The notes under the pieces are model-generated. The model was not told the origin of the DNA, did no database searches, and was given only the letters and a program-made list of their open reading frames with translations. This document shows, piece after piece, positions 7,129 through 12,638 of a DNA stretch of 12,638 bases. Positions within the stretch are counted from its first letter, which is position 1, and every line of letters starts with the position of its first letter. The translations under genes and the position numbers were made by a program. This DNA is from JBDUDK01 sp040002995 (lineage in GTDB: Bacteria > Actinomycetota > Acidimicrobiia > Acidimicrobiales > Ilumatobacteraceae), in assembly GCA_040002995.1 (NCBI GenBank), contig JBDUDK010000101.1, positions 1 through 12,638 on the forward strand, in the 5' to 3' direction.

Positions 7129-7636
7129 CCCTCGGAGCCGGCCCGAAGCCGTCCTCGCCCCGCCACTTGCGGGCCATGTCCTCGGTCTTGATCCGCTCCT
7201 GCAACAACACGATGCCCTCGAGCAGCGCCTCGGGTCGGGGCGGGCAACCCGGCACGTAGACGTCGACCGGAATGATCTGGTCGACCCCCTTGGTCACCGA
7301 ATAGCTGTCCCAGTACGGCCCACCACAGTTCGCGCACGAACCCATCGAGATCACGTACTTCGGCTCCGGCATCTGTTCCCACAACCGACGGATCGACGGG
7401 GCCATCTTGTCGGTGACGGTGCCGGAGATCACCACGAGGTCGGCCTGGCGCGGGCTGGCGGGCAACGGGATGACGCCGAGGCGCATCACGTCGTAGCGCG
7501 GGGAACCGAACGCCGCGCCCATCTCGATCGCACAACAGGCGAGTCCCCATTGGTAGACCCACATCGAATACGAGCGACCCAGGTTGAAGAGGGTGGTCAG
7601 CGGCTTGGGCAGCCGACCCCGCTCGATCAAACCCAC
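7106..7636 (-). CDS. nuoB: NADH-quinone oxidoreductase subunit B (NuoB, cluster N2)
   Basis: This subunit carries the terminal [4Fe-4S] cluster N2, the direct electron donor to quinone; 176 aa. The ligands are visible: the adjacent pair Cys34-Cys35 (GLACCAIEM), Cys101 (GSCANC) and Cys131 (PGCPPRPEAL). SPRQADLVVISG and KMAPSIRRLWEQMPEP are family core. Cys104 is an additional cysteine. Pro59 occupies the place of the Arg usually found in FRASPRQ. The GTG start at 7636 is preferred because AAAGGGG (7650-7644) lies 7 nt upstream; this gives a 10-nt overlap with nuoA. TTG at 7630, forming TTGA with the nuoA stop, is the alternative. The frame stays open to 7747, but that part overlaps nuoA and lacks family sequence. 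Confidence 0.96.
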   Translation of the reverse strand: MGLIERGRLPKPLTTLFNLGRSYSMWVYQWGLACCAIEMGAAFGSPRYDVMRLGVIPLPASPRQADLVVISGTVTDKMAPSIRRLWEQMPEPKYVISMGSCANCGGPYWDSYSVTKGVDQIIPVDVYVPGCPPRPEALLEGIVLLQERIKTEDMARKWRGEDGFGPAPRGEPIVVD

Positions 7637-7992
7637 CGCAGAACCCCTTTGCGCCAGGCGTAGACGAGGCCGAGGAGCAAGATGGCGATGAACACGAACA
7701 TCTCGAGGAGGCCGAAACCGCCGTACGTTTCGAGGCGGGTGGCCCACGGGAAGATGAAGACGGCCTCGACGTCGAACATGACGAAGAGCAGGGCAAACAC
7801 GTAGTACCGGATCTGACTTTGCGACCAGCCCTCCCCCACCGGATCGACGCCCGATTCGTAGGGGATGTACTTCTGCGAGGACGGCCGATTGGGTCGCAGA
7901 ACGCTCCCGATTCCCAAGAAAAGCGAGAGCAGGCCGACCGCCGCGACCACGAAGATGACCACCGTGAGGTAGTTGCGCAGGAACGCCGACAT
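7627..7992 (-). CDS. nuoA: NADH-quinone oxidoreductase subunit A (NuoA)
   Basis: This is the first gene of the operon, a three-helix membrane subunit next to NuoH and NuoJ; 121 aa. The family signature YESGVDP (45-51) is followed by RYYVFALLFVMFDVEAVFIF (62-81). It contains the E-channel acids Asp74 and Glu76 and then PWA. The ATG at 7992 is preceded by no convincing Shine-Dalgarno. A TANNNT box at 8007-8002 would place transcription only about 3 nt before the ATG. The 63-nt upstream gap separates it from the co-directional aldehyde dehydrogenase. Confidence 0.97.
   Translation of the reverse strand: MSAFLRNYLTVVIFVVAAVGLLSLFLGIGSVLRPNRPSSQKYIPYESGVDPVGEGWSQSQIRYYVFALLFVMFDVEAVFIFPWATRLETYGGFGLLEMFVFIAILLLGLVYAWRKGVLRWV
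7644..7650 (-). promoter_or_regulatory. Ribosome binding site deciding the nuoB GTG start
   Basis: The minus strand reads AAAGGGG at 7650-7644, inside the end of nuoA. It is followed by 7 nt and GTG at 7636. This favours GTG over the TTG two codons later and indicates that nuoB is translated from within nuoA. Confidence 0.55.
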
Positions 7993-8001
7993 CGTTCGGC
8001 G

Positions 8002-8007
8002 AGCCTA
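8002..8007 (-). promoter_or_regulatory. Candidate -10 box of the nuo operon (near-leaderless)
   Basis: On the minus strand GGTATAGGCTCG contains TAGGCT at 8007-8002, which fits the actinobacterial TANNNT -10 pattern. The overlapping TATAGG at 8009-8004 is an alternative. A start about 7 nt after the box falls near 7995, 3 nt before the nuoA ATG. This would explain the missing Shine-Dalgarno. No good -35 is visible. Confidence 0.3.
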
Positions 8008-8020
8008 TACCGGGTGCCTC

Positions 8021-8030
8021 GGGGGCCCCC
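8021..8030. repeat. Perfect 10-bp palindrome GGGGGCCCCC between the aldehyde dehydrogenase gene and nuoA
   Basis: It lies 29 nt upstream of the nuoA start and 14 nt upstream of the candidate -10 box. It could be a protein-binding site or simply a GC-rich extension of the terminator region. Function unknown. Confidence 0.35.
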
Positions 8031-8035
8031 TAAAC

Positions 8036-8052
8036 CTCGCCGCAGAGGCGAG
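8036..8052 (-). terminator. Possible weak intrinsic terminator after the aldehyde dehydrogenase gene
   Basis: Three nt after the dehydrogenase stop (8058-8056) the minus strand reads CTCGCC, a TCTGC loop and GGCGAG: a perfect 6-bp GC-rich stem with a 5-nt loop, followed by GTTTAG. The U-tract is only three residues long, so termination may be partial and some read-through into nuo is possible. Confidence 0.4.
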
Positions 8053-8055
8053 TGA

Positions 8056-9501
8056 TCAGACCGACGAATAGTGGATCGAGCGGGTCTCGGTGTAGTGCTC
8101 GAAGGCCCCCATGCCGAGCTCTCGGCCCAGACCACTCTGTTTGAACCCGCCAAACGTGCTCTGGGTGTGCGCGCTCGAGTTGGAGTTCACCGACAAGATT
8201 CCCGTCCTCAGGGCGCCGCTCACCCGTAGGGCCCGGCCGAGATCACGCGTCCAGAGCGAACCCGACAGCCCGAAGATCGAGTCGTTCGCGATGCGGATGG
8301 CCTCGGCCTCGTCGTCGAACGCGATCACCGACGCCACGGGACCGAACACTTCCTCCTGCGCGACGCGCATCGAGTTGTGCACACCAGCGAGCACGGCGGG
8401 CCGCAAGAAATATCCGTCGGCCAGAGGACCGGTCGTCAGGATCTGACCGCCCGCGACGAGCTCTGCCCCTGCCTCCTGGCCGAGCGCGATGTAGTCGAGA
8501 GCGACTTGGCGTTGCTTGGTGCTGATCAGGGGGCCCATGTCAACGGTGCGGTCGGCGGGCAGCCCTACCTTCAGCGCGTCGGTAGTGGCCGCAAATCGCG
8601 AGACGAAGTCGTCGTAGATCGACCGCTCGACGAGGACCCGGCTTCGAGCACAGCAATCCTGGCCCGCGTTGTCGAAGACGCCCCCGGGCATCGACGCCAC
8701 ACAGGCCTCGAGGTCGGCGTCGGCGAACACGATGCACGCGCTCTTCCCGCCGAGTTCAAGCGACACGCGCGTGATGTTGGCCGCCGCCTTGCGCACGATC
8801 TCCGCGCCCGTACGAGGCTCGCCCGTGAACGAGATCTTGCTGATGCGGGGGTCGGCACACAGCGCGTCACCGACGATCGCGCCGGGACCGGGCACGACCG
8901 ATATGCACTCCGCGGGCACGCCGGCCTCGAGGAGAATGTCACCGAGTGCGAGCGCGGTGAGCGGGGTGTAGCTAGCGGGTTTGATGACGACGGGATTTCC
9001 TGCGGCGAGCGCCGGGGCCAACTTGCGCGCGAGGAGGACCAGCGGAAAGTTCCACGGCACGATGAGACCGCATGGCCCGACCGGGACACGCAACACGACG
9101 CACAGCCCGGGCTTGTCGACCGGCGCGACCTCGCCCATGACCTTGTCGGCTCCCCCGCCGTAGTACTCGAAAAGGTCGGCGCAGTTGCCCACTTCCCACT
9201 CGGCGCCGCCTATCGGTTTGCCGCCGTTGCGCGATTCCAGCTCGGCAAGCTCGGCGCTTCGCTCACGTATGAGCGCCGCTACCTTCGCCAGCACGCGGCC
9301 GCGCCCGCTCGCCGGTACGCGAGGCCAGGCACCGTCTTCGAATGCTCGGTGGGCGGCCCCCACCGCGTCGGACACGTCGGCGACCGTGGCCTGCGCGACC
9401 TCGGCCAACGGTTGGCCCGTGCCCGGTTCGTAGACGGTGAATGTCACTCCGTCGGTGCTCTGGCGGTGCACGCCGCCGATCAGCAAGTCGTGAATCGTCA
9501 C
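8056..9501 (-). CDS. NAD(P)-dependent aldehyde dehydrogenase, amine-catabolism type
   Basis: This is a cytosolic ALDH-superfamily enzyme that oxidises an aldehyde to its acid; 481 aa, a normal length. The active-site set is complete: Asn151 (PWNFP), Lys174 (VIKPAS), Glu249 (LELGGKSAC) and nucleophile Cys283 in GQDCCARSR. The FGGFKQSGLGRE block lies near the C-terminus. FTGE at 225-228 has Glu where Ser is more usual. From memory, the NAGQDCCARSR wording matches dehydrogenases beside GlnA-like gamma-glutamyl-polyamine/ethanolamine synthetases in actinomycetes (for example AldC, Rv2858c). A betaine- or aminoaldehyde role is possible; the substrate is inferred. The start is GTG at 9501, with no Shine-Dalgarno but TAGCGT at 9515-9510, so the transcript may be leaderless. 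It is divergent from the SDR gene. Confidence 0.95.
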   Translation of the reverse strand: MTIHDLLIGGVHRQSTDGVTFTVYEPGTGQPLAEVAQATVADVSDAVGAAHRAFEDGAWPRVPASGRGRVLAKVAALIRERSAELAELESRNGGKPIGGAEWEVGNCADLFEYYGGGADKVMGEVAPVDKPGLCVVLRVPVGPCGLIVPWNFPLVLLARKLAPALAAGNPVVIKPASYTPLTALALGDILLEAGVPAECISVVPGPGAIVGDALCADPRISKISFTGEPRTGAEIVRKAAANITRVSLELGGKSACIVFADADLEACVASMPGGVFDNAGQDCCARSRVLVERSIYDDFVSRFAATTDALKVGLPADRTVDMGPLISTKQRQVALDYIALGQEAGAELVAGGQILTTGPLADGYFLRPAVLAGVHNSMRVAQEEVFGPVASVIAFDDEAEAIRIANDSIFGLSGSLWTRDLGRALRVSGALRTGILSVNSNSSAHTQSTFGGFKQSGLGRELGMGAFEHYTETRSIHYSSV

Positions 9502-9566
9502 GGGCGGGCACGCTAACCGCGACGCTTCGCCAGCCGGTCTGGTCTGTGCTCGCTGGTCAGGGCGGC

Positions 9567-9596
9567 CGCCCCGACCGGGCAGAATCTCGCCCCGAC
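9567..9596. repeat. Direct repeat CGCCCCGAC, two copies 21 bp apart
   Basis: CGCCCCGAC occurs at 9567-9575 and again at 9588-9596, with a period of 21 bp, about two helical turns. Both copies lie just upstream of the SDR start, and the second abuts the ribosome binding site. The spacing is typical of operator half-sites on one DNA face, but in such GC-rich DNA a chance match is possible. Confidence 0.35.
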
Positions 9597-9604
9597 GAGG
9601 GGGG
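9597..9604 (+). promoter_or_regulatory. Ribosome binding site of the SDR gene
   Basis: GAGGGGGG lies 4 nt before the ATG at 9609. It is the strongest Shine-Dalgarno sequence in the right half of the window and fixes this start rather than any upstream codon in the frame. Confidence 0.6.
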
Positions 9605-9608
9605 AACG

Positions 9609-10382
9609 ATGGCAGGGCGACTCGCCGGCAAGGTGGCCGTCATAACGGGTGCGGCCGGCGGTCTTGGACGCGTCGCCGCTGAGCTGTTCGCCCGCGAGGG
9701 GGCCAAGGTTGTCGTCGCCGACGTCGCCGATGGCTCTGAGGCGGTCGCCGCCATCCGTTCGGCGGGCGGTGAAGCCCTCTACGTGCAGTGTGACGTCACG
9801 TCCGACGCCTCGGTGGCGGCGGCCGTAGCCGACACCGTCTCGACGTTCGGGGGCTTGCACGTTCTTTACAACAACGCGGGCGTGTCACCCGGCGAGGACG
9901 ACGGACCGACGAACACGTCCGATGCGACATGGGACGTGGTGCTCGAGATCAACGTGAAGGGCGTCGCCCGCTGCTGCAAGCACGGCATCCCCGCGATGCT
10001 GGCGTCGGGCGGCGGTTCGATCGTGAACGTGGCGTCGTTCGTCGCCCACCTCGGTGCGGCGACGCCCCAGATCGCGTACACGTCGTCCAAGGGCGCGGTA
10101 CTGGCGATGACGCGCGAGATCGCCGTGATCTACGCCCGCCAGGGCATCCGGGCCAACGCCCTCTGTCCGGGGCCTGTGCTGACGCCCCTCTTGGAGAAAT
10201 TCCTGTCAGACGATGCGAAGCGCAGCCGCCGGCTGGTGCACATCCCCATGGGCCGGTTCGGGCAGTCGATCGAGATCGCGAATGCCGCGCTGTTCCTGGC
10301 CAGCGACGACTCGTCGTTCATGACCGGCGCGTCGTTACTGGTCGATGGCGGCATCACCGCCGCGTACACCACGCCTGAGTGA
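9609..10382 (+). CDS. Short-chain dehydrogenase/reductase (SDR), probably NAD-dependent
   Basis: This is a classical SDR oxidoreductase that interconverts an alcohol and a ketone or aldehyde; 257 aa. Visible features are the TGAAGGLG nucleotide-binding loop (13-20), Asp38 at the end of the second strand (favours NAD over NADP), DV at 62-63, NNAG (88-91), Asn115, and the catalytic Ser143, Tyr157 and Lys161 (YTSSK). CPGPV and VDGGI close the fold. The ASFVA--GAAT-QI-YT-SKG region followed by GIRANALCPGPV strongly recalls the actinomycete SDR located beside GlnA4/AldC-like genes (Rv2857c type), often labelled 3-oxoacyl-ACP reductase. The real substrate is unknown. It is the first gene of a three-gene coupled operon; the kinase start overlaps its TGA. 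Confidence 0.95.
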   Translation: MAGRLAGKVAVITGAAGGLGRVAAELFAREGAKVVVADVADGSEAVAAIRSAGGEALYVQCDVTSDASVAAAVADTVSTFGGLHVLYNNAGVSPGEDDGPTNTSDATWDVVLEINVKGVARCCKHGIPAMLASGGGSIVNVASFVAHLGAATPQIAYTSSKGAVLAMTREIAVIYARQGIRANALCPGPVLTPLLEKFLSDDAKRSRRLVHIPMGRFGQSIEIANAALFLASDDSSFMTGASLLVDGGITAAYTTPE

Positions 10383-11296
10383 TGGACGACCTCGAGCGCG
10401 CGCTCCGGCAGGTACCGGGGTGGTCATCCACCCCCCTCACGATCACCCCGTTGAGCGGCGGCATCACGAACCGGAACTACCGGATCGAGGCCGCAGGAAA
10501 GGTCTACGTGGCGAGGGTGCCTGGCGAACGGACCGAGGTGCTCGGCATCGACCGGTCTCACGAGCAAGAAGCGGCGGTCCGGGCCGCGGCCCTCGGGATC
10601 GGGCCCCCGGTGCTAGGCCCGCTACCCGGCCATACGACATTGATCACGGAGTTCGTCGGCGGCCGCCACGCGACCGACAACGCCGACTTCGTACGCCCAC
10701 CGCGACTCGAGCAGATCGTGGCCACACTGCGGACGTTTCACACGAGTGGACGGATCGCGGGTTCGTTTCCGATTCATCGTGTCGTCGAGCGGCACGCGCG
10801 TGACGCCGCCGCCAACGGTGTGGCACCTCCGCCCATCTACCACTGGTTGCACGAGCGTTCGGCCGCGATCGAGGATGCGTTCAACGTCGCGCCCCTCGCA
10901 CCCGTTCCGTGCCACAACGATTTGCTCCCTGCGAACGTCCTCTTCGACGACGACCACGTGTGGATACTCGACTTCGAGTACGCGGGAATGAACGACGTCT
11001 TCTTCGACCTCGGCAACCTGAGCATCAACTCCGCGTTCGGACCCGATGACGACGAACGCCTGCTCCGGTCGTACTTCGGGCAGCTGAGCGACACCCGGTT
11101 GGCCCGCCTGCGCCTCATGAAGATCATGTCGGAGTTCCGTGAGGGCATGTGGGCAGTCGTGCAACAGGCGATCTCGACCGTCGACACCGACTTCGTCGCC
11201 TACTCCGACGAGCGTCTCGGCAACTGTCGCCAGCTGATCGAAAACGCGCCGTTCGAGGCGTGGCTAGTCGACGCGTCCGGCTCGGTCGCCGGATGA
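10382..11296 (+). CDS. Choline/ethanolamine kinase-like phosphotransferase
   Basis: This is a cytosolic APH/choline-kinase-fold enzyme, expected to phosphorylate a small hydroxylated substrate with ATP; 304 aa. Visible features are the LSGGITNRNYRI nucleotide loop (24-35), the VYVARVPGE strand (41-49) with Arg45, the catalytic loop CHNDLLPANVLF (177-188) with base Asp180 and Asn185, and ILDFEYAG (195-202) with metal-binding Asp197. DFEYAG followed by a D-L is the choline/ethanolamine kinase version of this motif rather than the aminoglycoside-kinase version. The start is ATG at 10382, sharing one base with the SDR stop (TGATG); GTG at 10379 is an alternative giving one more residue. Its stop overlaps the next start (ATGA). 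The substrate (choline, ethanolamine or a related amino-alcohol) is inferred from family only. Confidence 0.9.
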   Translation: MDDLERALRQVPGWSSTPLTITPLSGGITNRNYRIEAAGKVYVARVPGERTEVLGIDRSHEQEAAVRAAALGIGPPVLGPLPGHTTLITEFVGGRHATDNADFVRPPRLEQIVATLRTFHTSGRIAGSFPIHRVVERHARDAAANGVAPPPIYHWLHERSAAIEDAFNVAPLAPVPCHNDLLPANVLFDDDHVWILDFEYAGMNDVFFDLGNLSINSAFGPDDDERLLRSYFGQLSDTRLARLRLMKIMSEFREGMWAVVQQAISTVDTDFVAYSDERLGNCRQLIENAPFEAWLVDASGSVAG

Positions 11297-12638
11297 GGTC
11301 GCGGGCCCAGGTGGTCATCATCGGTGGAGGCGTTTGCGGCGCGAGCATCGCCTACCACCTCGCCCTCCTTGGTCTGAGCGACGTGCTGCTCGTCGAGCGC
11401 GATCAGCTGACGTCGGGATCGACGTTTCACTCCGCCGGCCTGGTCGGGCAACTGCGCAGCTCGGTGACCCTGACGAAAATGATGATGTACGGCATTGACC
11501 TCTACCGCCGCCTCAAAGACGACACCGGTCACGATCCCGGCTGGCACGAGGTCGGTTCCCTGCGGCTGGCGTCGACCGCGCCCCGGATGGAGGAACTGCG
11601 CCGCCAGGCCGGCTGGGCGCAAACTTTCGGACTGCCGCTCGAGCTCATCTCGACGGCGAGGGCGCTCGAGCTCTTTCACGGCTTGTTCGATCCGACCGAC
11701 GTGATCGGGGCCGTTCATCTCCCCACCGACGGACACTTGAATCCGAGCGACTTGTGCACCGCGCTTGCGACGGGAGCGCGCCAACGCGGTGTCACCATCG
11801 CGACGAACACACGCGTCGACGGCATCGGGGTCGAGGAACGAAATAGCCGCCGGCGCGTGACACACGTCGACACCGACCAGGGCCGCGTCGAGTGTGAGGT
11901 CGTGGTCAACGCGGGCGGCATGTTCGCGTGGGAGATCGGCCGGATGGTGGGGGTCAACGTGCCCACGGTGCCGATGGCCCACCAGTACGCGATCACCCGC
12001 CCCCGCAAGGCGATTCCCTCATCACTGCCGACCATGCGCGACCCCGACCGCCTCGTCTATTTCCGGGAGGAGGTCGGGGGCCTGGTGGTTGGAGGCTACG
12101 AGCGCAACCCCGATCCGTGGAGCCTCCAAGGTGTGCCGGCCGACTTCAACAACCGCCTCCTGGCACCGGATTGGGATCGCTTTCTTCCTCTATCTGAAGC
12201 CGCCACCACCCTCGTGCCTGTGCTCTCTGATGCCGATGTTGTGCAGCTCATCAACGGACCAGAGGCCTTTACGCCCGATGGAGAATTCCTCCTCGGTCAG
12301 AGCGAGGTGAAGGGCTATTTCGTAGCCGCCGGCTTCAACGCACACGGCATCGCCGGCGCGGGAGGCAACGGCAAGGTGATCGCGGAATGGATCGTCGGCG
12401 GTGAGCCCCCGATGGATCTCTGGAAGATGGACATCCGCCGTTTCGGCGAGCAGTACCGGAGCCGTAGCTACAGCCTCGCCCGGACCTACGAGGTGTACTC
12501 CACCTACTACGACATCGTGTATCCGAACCACGAGCGTGCAGCCGGCCGCCCACTCAAGACATCGCCCGCCTACAGCCGCCATGTCGAACTCGATGCGGAG
12601 ATGGGCGAGAAGTCCGGGTGGGAACGGGTGAACTGGTA
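11293..12638 (+). CDS. FAD-dependent dimethylglycine/sarcosine dehydrogenase-like oxidoreductase, 3' part cut by the window edge
   Basis: This flavoenzyme of the DAO/DMGDH family is expected to demethylate an N-methyl amine, usually passing the carbon to tetrahydrofolate through a C-terminal GcvT-like domain. The first 448 residues are visible and the frame is open at the end. VVIIGGGVCGASIAYHL (7-23) is the Rossmann FAD loop and Glu35 the ribose-binding acid. SGSTFHSAGLVGQLR (41-55) holds His46, the equivalent of the histidine that binds FAD covalently in mammalian DMGDH. INGPEAFTPDGEFLLG (from about 320), GFNAHGIAGAGGNGK (about 346-360) and WKMDIRRF (377-384) follow. A PNHERAAGRPLKTSP stretch belongs to the central FAO_M-type domain. 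The ATG at 11293 overlaps the kinase stop (ATGA). Dimethylglycine versus sarcosine versus another methylamine cannot be decided here. Confidence 0.93.
   Translation, partial: MRSRAQVVIIGGGVCGASIAYHLALLGLSDVLLVERDQLTSGSTFHSAGLVGQLRSSVTLTKMMMYGIDLYRRLKDDTGHDPGWHEVGSLRLASTAPRMEELRRQAGWAQTFGLPLELISTARALELFHGLFDPTDVIGAVHLPTDGHLNPSDLCTALATGARQRGVTIATNTRVDGIGVEERNSRRRVTHVDTDQGRVECEVVVNAGGMFAWEIGRMVGVNVPTVPMAHQYAITRPRKAIPSSLPTMRDPDRLVYFREEVGGLVVGGYERNPDPWSLQGVPADFNNRLLAPDWDRFLPLSEAATTLVPVLSDADVVQLINGPEAFTPDGEFLLGQSEVKGYFVAAGFNAHGIAGAGGNGKVIAEWIVGGEPPMDLWKMDIRRFGEQYRSRSYSLARTYEVYSTYYDIVYPNHERAAGRPLKTSPAYSRHVELDAEMGEKSGWERVNW

Larger units (their letters stand above)
9502..9608. promoter_or_regulatory. 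Divergent promoter region between the aldehyde dehydrogenase and SDR genes
   Basis: This 107-nt spacer must hold the start signals for both directions. Leftward, TAGCGT (minus strand, 9515-9510) fits a TANNNT -10 box and would start transcription near 9503, about 2 nt before the GTG. Rightward no clear -10/-35 pair was seen. It also contains a 9-bp direct repeat (9567-9596) and the tandem GGTCTGGTCTG at 9536-9546, either of which could be regulator contacts. The location suggests shared control of the two units. Confidence 0.4.

Noticed and set aside
9530..9556. Inverted repeat CCAGC...GCTGG in the divergent promoter
   Set aside because: The arms are only 5 bp with a 17-nt spacer and no extension; this is expected by chance in GC-rich DNA.
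10129..10378. Overlapping plus-strand frames inside the SDR and kinase genes (for example 9929-10378 and 10345-10803)
   Set aside because: They are frame shadows of the SDR and kinase genes, whose own frames carry complete motifs.
1..12638. tRNA, rRNA, CRISPR array, insertion sequence or phage attachment site
   Set aside because: I looked for cloverleaf-type segments, regularly spaced repeats, terminal inverted repeats and transposase motifs and found none. The largest gene-free stretch is 107 nt.

Overview
This is high-GC bacterial DNA, densely packed with overlapping genes and using GTG starts. It looks like an actinomycete (Actinomycetota). The NuoB, NuoI, NuoD and NuoH sequences, and the aldehyde dehydrogenase/SDR pair, resemble what I recall from that phylum. 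An acidimicrobial lineage is possible, but the sequence does not prove it. I see no tRNA, rRNA, CRISPR array, insertion sequence or other mobile element. No complete gene appears frameshifted.

Region 1 (1-7992, minus strand) is a complex I operon read from right to left: nuoA-B-C-D-H-I-J-K-L and the first two thirds of nuoM, cut by the window edge. Neighbouring genes overlap or lie at most 12 nt apart, so this is one transcription unit with translational coupling. nuoE, nuoF and nuoG, which encode the NADH-oxidising module, are absent between nuoD and nuoH, where the two genes share an ATGA overlap. The proton-pumping residues of NuoA, J, K, L and M are intact. Several residues that normally form the quinone cavity are replaced in NuoD (Tyr to Trp, Asp to Gln, His to Val) and NuoH (the ERK motif becomes LFK, plus two changes around PFD). 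Part of this pattern fits the 'second' EFG-less nuo cluster that I recall from Streptomyces, and part seems particular to this genome.

Region 2 (7993-8055) is a 63-nt spacer. It holds a small terminator-like hairpin just after the aldehyde dehydrogenase stop, a GGGGGCCCCC palindrome, and a -10-like box very close to nuoA that suggests a nearly leaderless nuo transcript.

Region 3 (8056-12638) holds amine or one-carbon metabolism genes around a 107-nt divergent promoter region. An NAD-type aldehyde dehydrogenase runs left. An SDR dehydrogenase, a choline/ethanolamine-kinase-like phosphotransferase and a dimethylglycine/sarcosine-dehydrogenase-like flavoprotein (truncated by the window end) run right as a tightly coupled operon. 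The dehydrogenase/SDR pair resembles the pair found beside GlnA-like gamma-glutamyl-polyamine/ethanolamine synthetases in actinomycetes. With the kinase and the N-methyl-amine oxidase, it suggests a pathway for a choline-, ethanolamine- or N-methylated-amine-type substrate. The exact substrate cannot be read from the sequence.

The most unusual content is the complex I variant, with a conserved pump, no NADH module and an altered quinone end. Next is the kinase/demethylase operon.
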